DNA of 64,000 bases. Origin: Knoellia sp031844405 (GTDB lineage Bacteria > Actinomycetota > Actinomycetes > Actinomycetales > Dermatophilaceae). Position 1 is the first letter of the stretch, and each line of letters starts with the position of its first letter. The notes beneath the pieces are model-generated. The model was given only the letters and a program-made list of their open reading frames with translations. It was not told where the DNA came from and ran no database searches. Below, one piece after another: positions 1 to 7,362 of this stretch. Both the position numbers and the translations under genes were made by a program. The stretch lies in assembly GCA_031844405.1 (NCBI GenBank), contig JAUZVC010000005.1, positions 34,212 to 98,211 on the forward strand. The letters are read 5' to 3'.

Positions 1-685
1 ACACGGCCGGGTCGGCCTGGAGCGCGGAGACGGCGATGCCGTCGGCTTTGATGATCCCGGACTTCTCGAGGGCGATGTCCGGCTCGGTGTTGCCGAGGAA
101 GTGCTGGTGGTCGAGGGCGATCGGGGTGATGACCGAGACCGTGCCGTCGGCGACGTTGGTCGCGTCCCAGCTGCCGCCCATGCCGACCTCGACGATCGCG
201 ACGTCGACCGGGGCGTCGGCGAACGCGGCATAGGCGACGGCGACGAGCACCTCGAAGTAGGTCATCCGCGGGCCGCCTTCGGCGACCGAGCGGGCGTCGA
301 CGATGTCGACGAGGTCGATGACCTCGTCGTAGGCCGCGAGGAACTTCTCTGCCTCGATGTTGCGACCGCCGATCGCGATCCGCTCGAGCATGGTGTGGAG
401 GTGCGGTGAGGTGAACCGCCCTGTGGTGAGCCCCATCTCGCGCAGGAGGGACTCGACGACCCGGGCCGTCGTGGTCTTGCCGTTGGTGCCGGTGAGGTGG
501 ATGACGGGGAACGTGCGCTGCGGGTCGCCGGCCAGCTCCATGACCGCCTGGATCCGATCGAGCGACGGCTCGAGGTCGTGCTCGGGAGCCCGCGCGAGGA
601 TCGCCTCCTCGACCTCGCGCAGCCGCTTCAGGATCTCGAGGTTGCGAGCAGCCTCGCGCTGGGAGGAGTCGGGAGCCGGTGCCAT
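1..685 (-). CDS. folC: FolC, dihydrofolate synthase/folylpolyglutamate synthase, 5' part only
   Basis: Reading the minus strand from ATG 685 gives a Mur-ligase-type N-terminal domain. The P-loop LTGTNGKTTTAR is near residues 58-69, followed by FTSPHL and the downstream motifs MTYFE and VEVGMGG. ITPIALDHQ is typical of FolC. The enzyme joins glutamate to dihydropteroate and extends the polyglutamate tail of folates in the cytosol. The gene runs off the left edge, so the C-terminal glutamate-ligase domain is not seen. ATG 685 was chosen because the upstream ATG (693) is out of frame and a -10-like GACAAT lies 6 nt before 685 (leaderless type). It follows ileS on the same strand, with four other genes in between. 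FolC normally follows valS or ileS in actinobacteria. Confidence 0.93.
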   Translation of the reverse strand, partial: MAPAPDSSQREAARNLEILKRLREVEEAILARAPEHDLEPSLDRIQAVMELAGDPQRTFPVIHLTGTNGKTTTARVVESLLREMGLTTGRFTSPHLHTMLERIAIGGRNIEAEKFLAAYDEVIDLVDIVDARSVAEGGPRMTYFEVLVAVAYAAFADAPVDVAIVEVGMGGSWDATNVADGTVSVITPIALDHQHFLGNTEPDIALEKSGIIKADGIAVSALQADPAV

Positions 686-691
686 GCGGCC

Positions 692-697
692 ATTGTC
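692..697 (-). promoter_or_regulatory. Putative leaderless -10 box of folC
   Basis: On the minus strand GACAAT is followed by 6 nt and then the folC ATG, with no Shine-Dalgarno sequence. The arrangement matches other leaderless-looking starts in the window. Confidence 0.4.
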
Positions 698-706
698 CCG
701 GACTTC

Positions 707-765
707 TTGCGCAGCAGCGACGCCGAGGGTGCCGATCCGGCCCTCCGGACGTCGCTGCTGCGCAA
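707..765 (-). terminator. Hairpin terminator after the glyoxalase gene
   Basis: Perfect 16-bp inverted repeat: TTGCGCAGCAGCGACG at 707-722 and its complement at 750-765, with a 27-nt loop. It lies between the stop of the glyoxalase-fold gene (780) and the folC start (685). It would end the methyltransferase/AraC/glyoxalase transcript before folC. There is no clear T-tract. Confidence 0.55.
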
Positions 766-779
766 TCAGTCGGTGGGAG

Positions 780-1223
780 TCAGTCGAAGGAGGCGCCGTC
801 GAAGTCCTCGGGCGTGTAGTCGCGCGGCTCGACGAGCACCATCCAGTTCCCCGAGTTGTCACGCATGAGCGCCTCGACGCCGTAGGGCCGTTCCTCGGGC
901 TCCTGCAGGAACTCGACGCCCTTGCCCTTGAGCTCCTCGACCGTCCGGCGGCAGTCGTCGACGTGCAGCCCGACGCCGGGCAGTCCGCCCTCGAGCTGGG
1001 CGCGCTGCATCGCCGCGATGAGGTCGTCCGAGAGCGGCTTGCTCGGGGTCGTGAGGTGCAGCGAGAGCTCGGGCTGCGAGGGGTGGGTCACGGTGACCCA
1101 GCGGAAGTCCTCCCCCAGCGTGATGTCGTCACCGGCGCTGAAGCCGAGGACGTCGGTGTAGAAGGCGAGGGACTCGTCGAGGTCCTTGACCCAGACGGAC
1201 ACGAGGCTGACGTTGGTGATCAT
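780..1223 (-). CDS. Glyoxalase/bleomycin-resistance-fold (VOC) protein
   Basis: This 147-aa protein opens with a vicinal-oxygen-chelate motif (VSVWVKDLDESLAFYTDVLGF). It carries the second half-motif GLHVDDCRRTVEEL and ends with MRDNSGNWMVLVEP. VOC proteins bind a metal at the edge of paired beta-alpha-beta-beta-beta modules and act as glyoxalases, dioxygenases or drug-binding proteins; the substrate here cannot be read from sequence. It starts at ATG 1223, 17 nt after the stop of the AraC-type gene, so the two are almost certainly co-transcribed. An AraC/VOC pair often means the regulator controls its own neighbour, but that is inference. Confidence 0.85.
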   Translation of the reverse strand: MITNVSLVSVWVKDLDESLAFYTDVLGFSAGDDITLGEDFRWVTVTHPSQPELSLHLTTPSKPLSDDLIAAMQRAQLEGGLPGVGLHVDDCRRTVEELKGKGVEFLQEPEERPYGVEALMRDNSGNWMVLVEPRDYTPEDFDGASFD

Positions 1224-1240
1224 GCGACCGACCGTAGGCG

Positions 1241-1720
1241 TCAGCTCACACTCGGCGCTTCTCCCCGATTGCTCCGTATGCCGTCCGCTCCCCCGCCGGT
1301 CCCGTCGCGCCTCTCGACGAGGCCGGCCATGAAGACCCAGCAGCCCGGGATGCGCGGGGCGCCGCGGACGGCATACCGGGTCTGGAAGGCGCTGGGGGCC
1401 TCGCCGACGATCTCTCGGAAGCGGCTCGAGAACGACCCCAGGCTCGAGTAGCCGACGGCGTGGCAGACCTCGGTGACCGTGAGGTTCGTCGTCCGCAGGA
1501 GGTCCTGGGCCCGCTCGACCCGGCGCTCGCCCAGGTAGGCGAGCGGTGTCGTGCCGTAGACGGCCGCGAAGGACCGCAGGAAGTGGAACTTGCTCAGCCG
1601 CGCCGTCGCCGCGAGGGCGTCGAGGTCGAGGTCCTCGGCGAACTGCCGGTCGATGTGGTCGCGGGCACGGCGGAGGTGGATGAGCACGTCGCCGGGGACG
1701 CGTCTCACGGGTTCGGGCAC
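1241..1720 (-). CDS. AraC-family transcriptional regulator, short form
   Basis: A 159-aa protein whose first about 100 residues are an AraC DNA-binding domain with two helix-turn-helices. The first is LDALAATARLSKFHFLRSF. The second, with the family signature, is VTEVCHAVGYSSLGSFSSRF followed by GEAPSAFQ. There is no N-terminal cupin-type sensor, so any effector would have to act through the short C-terminal tail (residues 110-159), which contains a Cys and is otherwise not recognisable. It lies 9 nt downstream of the methyltransferase and 17 nt upstream of the VOC gene, in one probable operon. Confidence 0.88.
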   Translation of the reverse strand: MPEPVRRVPGDVLIHLRRARDHIDRQFAEDLDLDALAATARLSKFHFLRSFAAVYGTTPLAYLGERRVERAQDLLRTTNLTVTEVCHAVGYSSLGSFSSRFREIVGEAPSAFQTRYAVRGAPRIPGCWVFMAGLVERRDGTGGGADGIRSNRGEAPSVS

Positions 1721-1729
1721 GCGACCACC

Positions 1730-2401
1730 CTAGGCGCCCGGCACAGGCGACGCGGACGGCTCGCGGGTCGCGACGATGACGTGCCACGCGAGTCCGCGGT
1801 GGAGGTGTCGCGCTCCGAAACCGCTGTCCCGCAACGTCGCCAGCATCGAGGCGGGTGCGTGCGCGAACGTCCGGTACTCGCGCCCGAGGACGCGCATGAC
1901 GGCGTTCTGCGAGGCGAGCATCGCGCGCGAGACGAGGTTGCGCGGCGGGTGGCTCAGCACGACCGAGCGGCGCGCGTGACCGACCGCGGCCGTGAGCAGC
2001 CGCTCGGCGTCGGGGTAGCAGCAGACGACGCGGTGCAGCACGACGACGTCCGCCGACGGCGCCACCGACGGGTCGACGGCCACGTCCCCCATGCGGCGGT
2101 CGACGCGGTCGGCGAGGCCGTGCTCGTCGGCGAGCCGGGTCGCCTCCTCCTCGTAGGCCGGGCTCAGCTCGAGGTTCGTCGTCGACGCGGCGCCGCGCTC
2201 GAGCAGCTCGAGCTGGATCTCGCCGACCCCGCCGCCGATCTCGAGGACGGTGGCGCCGTCGAGGCCCTCGGCGGCGAGCCAGTCGACCATCCGCCGCGCA
2301 GTCCGGTCGAGACCCCGCTTGCGGTAGCGGCCCGCGACGTGCCGGGCGAACCGCGGTCCGAACACGCGGTCGCACCCTCGGGGGTCACAGCAGCCCGCCA
2401 C
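1730..2401 (-). CDS. SAM-dependent class I methyltransferase
   Basis: A 223-aa protein with the SAM-binding motif I VLEIGGGVGEIQ at about residues 52-63, an acidic residue after the second strand (TTNLELS) and VVLHRVVCCYPD as the motif IV/V region. Such enzymes transfer a methyl group from S-adenosylmethionine to small molecules; the substrate is unknown. The N-terminus is Cys-rich (MAGCCDPRGCDRVF), which is unusual for the family and could bind a metal. The gene starts with GTG and leads the AraC/VOC operon. The start is 28 nt after the stop of the hydroxylase gene, but a small hairpin lies between them. Confidence 0.8.
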   Translation of the reverse strand: MAGCCDPRGCDRVFGPRFARHVAGRYRKRGLDRTARRMVDWLAAEGLDGATVLEIGGGVGEIQLELLERGAASTTNLELSPAYEEEATRLADEHGLADRVDRRMGDVAVDPSVAPSADVVVLHRVVCCYPDAERLLTAAVGHARRSVVLSHPPRNLVSRAMLASQNAVMRVLGREYRTFAHAPASMLATLRDSGFGARHLHRGLAWHVIVATREPSASPVPGA

Positions 2402-2423
2402 GTCACCGAGTATGCCGTCCGGC

Positions 2424-2441
2424 CCGCCCTCAGGAGGGCGG
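2424..2441 (-). terminator. Compact GC hairpin at the hydroxylase stop codon
   Basis: CCGCCCTC at 2424-2431 pairs with GAGGGCGG at 2434-2441 and includes the stop codon of the upstream (minus-strand) hydroxylase gene. A GTATGCC motif follows at 2411. It may end the single-gene transcript or only weaken read-through into the methyltransferase. Confidence 0.35.
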
Positions 2442-3314
2442 CTCGGCGGGACGCCACCCCGGCGGGCCGAAGAGGTGCCCGGCCCGGTCGCGCCACGTCC
2501 GCGCGGCGCGGACGTCGCGCACGGCGGCGAGGAGCTCGCCGTGATGGATCCGCAGCGGGTTGTGCGTCGTCACCGGGACGGTGAGCCCGTAGACGGGCAT
2601 GTCCTCCTCCTCGGCGTAGGTCCCGAAGAGCCGGTCCCAGACGATGAGGATCCCGCCGTAGTTGCGGTCGAGGTACTGCTTCTGGCTCGCGTGGTGCACG
2701 CGGTGGTGGCTGGGCGTGTTGAGCACGTACTCGACCGGCGCCGACAGCTTGGGGATCGTCTCGGTGTGCACCCAGAACTGGTAGGTGAGGTTGAGCGAGA
2801 ACGCGAAGAAGATCATCCACGGTGGCACCCCGAGGAGCGGGAGCGGCGTCCAGAAGAGCAGCTCGCCCCACGGGTTCCACTTCTGGCGCAGCGCCACCGA
2901 GTAGTTGAAGTGGACCGACGAGTGGTGCGCCTGGTGGGCGGCCCACAGGATCCGGACCCGGTGGCTGGCACGGTGGTAGGCGTACCAGAGCAGGTCGACG
3001 GCGAGCAGCGTGAGAACCCAGGTCCACGGGCTCCCGGCGTCGAGCTGCCACGGCGCGATCGACCACAGCGCGAAGTAGAGGACGAGCGCGGCGAACCGTG
3101 CTCCCAGGTTGATGACGACGGACCCGACGCCGCTCGCGAGGTTGGCGGCCGTGTCGGGCGCCGAGTAGCCCATGCGGGTCGGGGCCTGGTCGTCGTGGTC
3201 GCCGAGGAACCGGATGGCGAGCAGCTCGAGGACGATGAAGAGCGCGAAGAACGGCACGGCGAAGAGGACGGGGTCGTGCGTCGGGTCGCTGATGATCCCC
3301 CACGGTGAGTCCAT
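2430..3314 (-). CDS. Sterol desaturase/fatty-acid hydroxylase superfamily membrane protein
   Basis: A 294-aa integral membrane protein with the di-iron histidine boxes of this superfamily: HRASH (about residues 115-119), HQAHH (about 128-132) and HHRVHH (about 202-207). Hydrophobic segments lie near residues 15-37, 55-90 and 140-165. Members hydroxylate or desaturate fatty acids, sterols or carotenoids at the membrane using iron and oxygen; this one's substrate is not evident. The start ATG 3314 gives the usual family length. It is followed on the same strand by its own small hairpin and is separated from ileS upstream by a large terminator, so it is probably monocistronic. Confidence 0.85.
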   Translation of the reverse strand: MDSPWGIISDPTHDPVLFAVPFFALFIVLELLAIRFLGDHDDQAPTRMGYSAPDTAANLASGVGSVVINLGARFAALVLYFALWSIAPWQLDAGSPWTWVLTLLAVDLLWYAYHRASHRVRILWAAHQAHHSSVHFNYSVALRQKWNPWGELLFWTPLPLLGVPPWMIFFAFSLNLTYQFWVHTETIPKLSAPVEYVLNTPSHHRVHHASQKQYLDRNYGGILIVWDRLFGTYAEEEDMPVYGLTVPVTTHNPLRIHHGELLAAVRDVRAARTWRDRAGHLFGPPGWRPAEPPS

Positions 3315-3385
3315 GGGCGGCGACCCTACTGACGCGTAGCTTGCGCCGCCATGACCCGGGTCACCTCACACCCCCCGCGGCTGTC

Positions 3386-3460
3386 CCACTGATGGCCAGT
3401 TCCAGCGGGACTCTGCGCGAGCTTGCCTCGCGCTCATCCGCTGGAACTGGCAATCAGTGG
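3386..3460 (-). terminator. Long nested hairpin after ileS
   Basis: Two 23-nt arms (3386-3408 and 3438-3460) match with one mismatch around a 29-nt loop. The loop itself contains a smaller GCGCGAG/CTCGCGC hairpin. It begins 15 nt after the ileS stop codon, so it is the expected ileS terminator. Its near-symmetry would let it act from either strand. There is no T-tract. Confidence 0.6.
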
Positions 3461-3475
3461 AAGGGGGTATGCCGG

Positions 3476-6400
3476 TCAGGCGAGCTTCTTGACGAGGATC
3501 CGGGCGCGCTCGCCGTCGCTGAGGTCGGCCTCGCTCACGCCGTCGCCGAGTGGCAGCGCGTCGATCGAGGGGGCCGAGCCGAACTGCGTCGCGAGCGTCT
3601 CCTCGACGATGAGCGCCTGGTGGGCGACCGTCGCCTCCCAGACCGCACGCGAGCCCGTGACGGTGAGCGAGATGCGGTCGCTCACGTCGAGGCCGGCCTC
3701 GCGGCGGGCCTGCTGCACGGCGCGGATGACGTCGCGTGCGAGGCCCTCGGCGGCCAGCTCGGGCGTGACCTCGGTGTCGAGGACGACGAACCCGCCGCCC
3801 GGCAGGACCGCGGTGGCGCGCGACCCGGTGTCGCCGCCGGAGACGACCGTCTCGAGCGAGTACTCGCCCTCGACGAGCTCGAGCCCACCGCTGACGACGG
3901 TGCCGTCCTCGGCCACGGTCCAGTCGCCCGACTTCGAGCCCTTGATCGCCGTCTGGACCTCGCGGCCCAGCCGCGGCCCGGCGACGCGGGCGTTGACGGT
4001 GAGCCGCTGGGTCACGCCGAAGTCACTGTCGCCGACCGCGTCGAGGTCGAGCAGCGAGACCTGCCGGACGTTGACCTCGTCGGCGACGATGCCGGCGAAG
4101 TCGGTGAGTCCGGCGGCACCGGGCACGACGACGGTGAGGTCGCGCAGCGGGAGCCGCACCCGCAGCTTCTCGGACTTGCGCAGCGACGACGCCACCGAGC
4201 AGATCGCGCGGGCCTGGTCCATCCGGGAGACGAGCTCGTCGTCGGAGGGCAGCTCGTCGGCCGAGGGCCAGTCGGCGAGGTGCACCGAGCGCTCACCGGT
4301 GAGTCCGCGCCAGATCTCCTCGGAGACGAGCGGAAGAAGCGGAGCGGTGACCCGCGTGAGCACCTCGAGCGTCGTGTAGAGCGTGTCGAACGCCGCGCGC
4401 GCGTCGGCACCGGACTCCGAGCCCTCACCGGAACCGGTGTCCCAGAAGCGTTCCCGCGACCGACGGATGTACCAGTTGGTGAGCACGTCGACGAAGCCGC
4501 GGATCGAGTCGCAGGCACCGGCGACGTCGAGCCCGTCGAGCTGCGCGGTCGTCGTCTCGACGAGCTGGCGCAGCTTCGCGAGGAGGTAGCGGTCGAGAGG
4601 CGCGGTCGACGCGGTCGACCACTGCGCGGCATACCCCTGCCCCTCGCCGTCCTGCGAACCGGCGCCAGAACCGAAGGCGTTCGCATAGAGGGTGAAGAAG
4701 TACCAGCTGTTCCACAGCGGCATCTGGACCTGGCGGACGCCCTCTCGGATGCCCTCCTCGGTGACGATGAGGTTGCCACCGCGCAGGATCGGTGAGGACA
4801 TGAGGAACCAGCGCATGGCGTCGGCCCCGTCCCGGTCGAAGACCTCGCGCACGTCGGGATAGTTGCGCAGCGACTTGCTCATCTTCTGGCCGTCGTTCCC
4901 GAGGACGATGCCGTGGCAGATGACGGACGTGAAGGCAGGCCGGTCGAAGAGCGCCGTCGCGAGGACGTGCATCGTGTAGAACCAGCCGCGCGTCTGCCCG
5001 ATGTACTCGACGATGAAGTCGCCGGGGAAGTGGTGCTCGAACCAGTCGGCGTTCTCGAACGGGTAGTGCACCTGCGCGTAGGACATCGAGCCCGAGTCGA
5101 ACCACACGTCCATGACGTCCTCGACGCGGCGCATCGTCGAGCGGCCCGTCGGGTCGTCGGGGTTGGGCCGGGTGAGCTCGTCGACGAAGGGACGGTGCAG
5201 GTCGGGCTGTCCGTCGGGACCCATCGGAAGCCGACCGAAGTCGCGCTCGAGCTCCTCGAACGAACCGTAGACGTCGATGCGGGGGTACTCGGGGTCGTCC
5301 GAGCGCCACACCGGGACCGGGCTGCCCCAGAACCGGTTGCGGGTGATCGACCAGTCCCGGGCGTTCTCGAGCCAGCGTCCGAACTGGCCCTCCTTGACGT
5401 GGTCGGGCATCCACTCGATCTGCTGGTTGAGCTCGACCATGCGGTCCTTGAACTTCGTCACCTCGACGAACCACGACGAGACGCCCTTGTAGATGAGGGG
5501 CTCGCGGCAGCGCCAGCAGTGAGGGTAGGAGTGGTCATAGGTCTCGCGGCGAAGCAGGATCGTCCCGGCGGTCACCGACCCGGTCTCCCCGGACCCGCGG
5601 GTGGCGGCCTTGAGATGGTCGATGATCGGCGCGTTGGCGTCGAAGACGAGCAGGCCCTCGTACTCCGAGACCGGGAAGGTGAACGCGCCGTCCGACCCGA
5701 CCGGCATGACCGGCTCGATGCCCTCGCGGTCGGTGACCTCCTTGTCGACCTCACCGAACGCGCCGGCGGTGTGCACGACCCCGGTGCCGTCCGTCGTCGT
5801 GACGGCGTCGTCGGCCGCGACGATCCGGAAGGCGTTCTCGTGTCCGGCGTAGTAGGAGAACGGCGGGGTGTAGGTGCGGCCGACGAGCTCGGCACCGGTG
5901 TAGCGGCCGAGGACCGTCGGATCCTCCCCCAGCTCCCGGGCGTAGTGCCCGAGGCGCGCCTCGGCGAGGACGTAGCGCGCGGTGCCGTCGGTGTCGGGCA
6001 CCGGGGCCTCGACGACGACGTAGTCGATCTGCGAGCCGACCATGGCGGCGAGGTTGCTCGGGAGGGTCCACGGCGTCGTCGTCCAGACGAGGAGGTGGGC
6101 ACCGTCGAGCACGGGGTCCGCACCCGTCGAGTCGAGCAGGTAGCCGACGGTGACCGACGGGTCCTGACGCATCTTGTAGACGTCGTCGTCCATGCGCAGC
6201 TCGTGGTTGGACAGCGGCGTCTGGTCGTTCCAGCAGTAGGGCAGGACGCGGAAGCCCTCGTAGACCAGTCCCTTGTCGTAGAGCCCCTTGAAGGCCCAGA
6301 TGACCGACTCCATGAACTGGGGGTTGAGCGTCTTGTAGTCGTTGTCGAAGTCGACCCAGCGCGCCTGGCGGGTGACGTAGTCACGCCACTCGTCGGTGTA

Positions 6401-6826
6401 CTTGAGCACCGACGAGCGGCAGGCGGCGTTGAACTTCTCGATGCCGAGCTCGACGATGTCGTCCTTGGTCTTGATGCCGAGCTGGCTCATCGCCTCGAGC
6501 TCGGCCGGCAGTCCGTGGGTGTCCCAGCCGAAGCGGCGCTCGACCCGGCGGCCACGCATCGTCTGGTAACGAGGGACCAGGTCCTTGACGTAGCCGGTGA
6601 GCAGGTGGCCGTAGTGCGGCAGGCCGTTGGCGAAGGGCGGGCCGTCGTAGAAGACGAACTCGTTCGCGCCGTTCTCGCCGGCCTCACGCTGCTCGACCGA
6701 GGCGCGGAAGGTGTCGTCGGCGTCCCAGTAGGCGAGGACCGACTCCTCGACCTGTGGGAACCGCGGGCTCGGTGACACGCCGAAGGCGGCGCCGGACTGG
6801 CTGGTGGAGACCTTGGGGTAGGTCAT
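3476..6826 (-). CDS. ileS: Isoleucine--tRNA ligase, long (eukaryotic-like) type
   Basis: A 1116-aa class I aminoacyl-tRNA synthetase that charges tRNA-Ile. The HIGH-box region PPFANGLPHYGHLLTG lies around residue 70, WDTHGLP follows, and KMSKSLRNYPDV lies near residue 650. The large central insertion is the editing domain. The length and the lack of a C-terminal cysteine zinc finger (it ends RARILVKKLA) place it with the longer IleS type found in actinobacteria and eukaryotes rather than the E. coli type. ATG 6826 was chosen over the longer frame because AGGAG lies just upstream and the region before it is the T-box leader. Expression is probably set by that leader sensing uncharged tRNA-Ile. 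Confidence 0.97.
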   Translation of the reverse strand: MTYPKVSTSQSGAAFGVSPSPRFPQVEESVLAYWDADDTFRASVEQREAGENGANEFVFYDGPPFANGLPHYGHLLTGYVKDLVPRYQTMRGRRVERRFGWDTHGLPAELEAMSQLGIKTKDDIVELGIEKFNAACRSSVLKYTDEWRDYVTRQARWVDFDNDYKTLNPQFMESVIWAFKGLYDKGLVYEGFRVLPYCWNDQTPLSNHELRMDDDVYKMRQDPSVTVGYLLDSTGADPVLDGAHLLVWTTTPWTLPSNLAAMVGSQIDYVVVEAPVPDTDGTARYVLAEARLGHYARELGEDPTVLGRYTGAELVGRTYTPPFSYYAGHENAFRIVAADDAVTTTDGTGVVHTAGAFGEVDKEVTDREGIEPVMPVGSDGAFTFPVSEYEGLLVFDANAPIIDHLKAATRGSGETGSVTAGTILLRRETYDHSYPHCWRCREPLIYKGVSSWFVEVTKFKDRMVELNQQIEWMPDHVKEGQFGRWLENARDWSITRNRFWGSPVPVWRSDDPEYPRIDVYGSFEELERDFGRLPMGPDGQPDLHRPFVDELTRPNPDDPTGRSTMRRVEDVMDVWFDSGSMSYAQVHYPFENADWFEHHFPGDFIVEYIGQTRGWFYTMHVLATALFDRPAFTSVICHGIVLGNDGQKMSKSLRNYPDVREVFDRDGADAMRWFLMSSPILRGGNLIVTEEGIREGVRQVQMPLWNSWYFFTLYANAFGSGAGSQDGEGQGYAAQWSTASTAPLDRYLLAKLRQLVETTTAQLDGLDVAGACDSIRGFVDVLTNWYIRRSRERFWDTGSGEGSESGADARAAFDTLYTTLEVLTRVTAPLLPLVSEEIWRGLTGERSVHLADWPSADELPSDDELVSRMDQARAICSVASSLRKSEKLRVRLPLRDLTVVVPGAAGLTDFAGIVADEVNVRQVSLLDLDAVGDSDFGVTQRLTVNARVAGPRLGREVQTAIKGSKSGDWTVAEDGTVVSGGLELVEGEYSLETVVSGGDTGSRATAVLPGGGFVVLDTEVTPELAAEGLARDVIRAVQQARREAGLDVSDRISLTVTGSRAVWEATVAHQALIVEETLATQFGSAPSIDALPLGDGVSEADLSDGERARILVKKLA

Positions 6827-6835
6827 GTCGAGGGG

Positions 6836-7086
6836 CTCCTGCGGGTCGTCGCGTCGTCGTCTGGACGAGGACGAAGGGCCTCCTGCCGTATGCCGGCCGG
6901 CTCCCTCCGCGGTACCACCTCGCTTGCCGCAGGCCGCGCGCCCCACGGAGGCACCCGGCAGACGACCGCTCTTGTTTCCCAGGTCGTGACGTGACCCCGA
7001 CGTCCGGTTCTAGTGGGCACGGCCCCCTCGCGAGGGTCACACCGTTCTTCCGGAGGCTCGCCGCTGATGACGGCTCGAACGCCTGT
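6836..7086 (-). ncRNA. T-box riboswitch in the ileS leader
   Basis: On the minus strand, a stem I with the specifier ATC (isoleucine codon, 7066-7068) is followed by CTCCGGAAGAACGG, AGAACCGGACG and then the T-box AGGTGGTACCGCGG (6907-6920). Its TGGT (6914-6917) can pair with the ACCA end of uncharged tRNA-Ile. The order and the short stem I match the actinobacterial ileS T-boxes known to act on translation by hiding the ribosome-binding site; the AGGAG of ileS lies right after the element. No terminator with a T-tract is seen here, which supports translational control. Confidence 0.9.
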
Positions 7087-7092
7087 GACCCG

Positions 7093-7098
7093 AGTCTA
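7093..7098 (-). promoter_or_regulatory. -10 box of the ileS T-box leader
   Basis: TAGACT on the minus strand, about 7 nt before the first stem of the T-box. No convincing -35 was found. It is divergent to the cobalamin-operon promoter about 30 nt away. Confidence 0.45.
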
Positions 7099-7128
7099 GC
7101 GGCTGTCAGGGAGTCCTCAGGATGGCGC

Positions 7129-7134
7129 TACAGT
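7129..7134 (+). promoter_or_regulatory. -10 box of the cobalamin-riboswitch operon
   Basis: TACAGT on the plus strand lies about 10 nt before the start of the riboswitch. The -35 is weak (TGTCAG-like around 7104-7109). Confidence 0.45.
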
Positions 7135-7144
7135 GGGGCGGTCG

Positions 7145-7270
7145 CCGAGCACTCGGTGACACCAACCGCGTCCGCGGGGGGAAGCCGGTCGAAGTCCGGC
7201 GCTGACCCGCAACCGTAGGCCGCCCGCAAGGGTGGCGAGCCGGACTGCCCCGCAGACGCGAGCGGCTCCA
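7145..7270 (+). ncRNA. Cobalamin (B12) riboswitch
   Basis: The conserved core is present: GGGGGGAAGCCGGT, GAAGTCCGGC and the B12 box GCTGACCCGCAACCGT (7201-7216). These are followed by a variable stem and the closing segment GAGCCGGACTGCCCCGC. Such elements bind adenosyl- or methylcobalamin and turn off downstream genes when the vitamin is plentiful. It precedes an ECF transporter operon, so the natural reading is that the operon imports cobalamin. Confidence 0.95.
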
Positions 7271-7301
7271 CATCACCCGTCGAGGTCACGGGACGGAGCC
7301 C

Positions 7302-7357
7302 GGACAGCCACTGCGGCCGGTCGGGCGTTCGTCACGAACCGCTCAGGAAGGCTGTCC
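7302..7357 (+). promoter_or_regulatory. Expression platform hiding the ribosome-binding site
   Basis: GGACAGCC (7302-7309) is complementary to GGCTGTCC (7350-7357). The latter overlaps the Shine-Dalgarno AGGAAGG (7345-7351) six bases before most of the start region of the first gene (ATG 7363). Closing this hairpin would block translation, consistent with a translational B12 switch. The link between ligand binding and this hairpin is inferred. Confidence 0.5.
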
Positions 7358-7362
7358 CCCAC

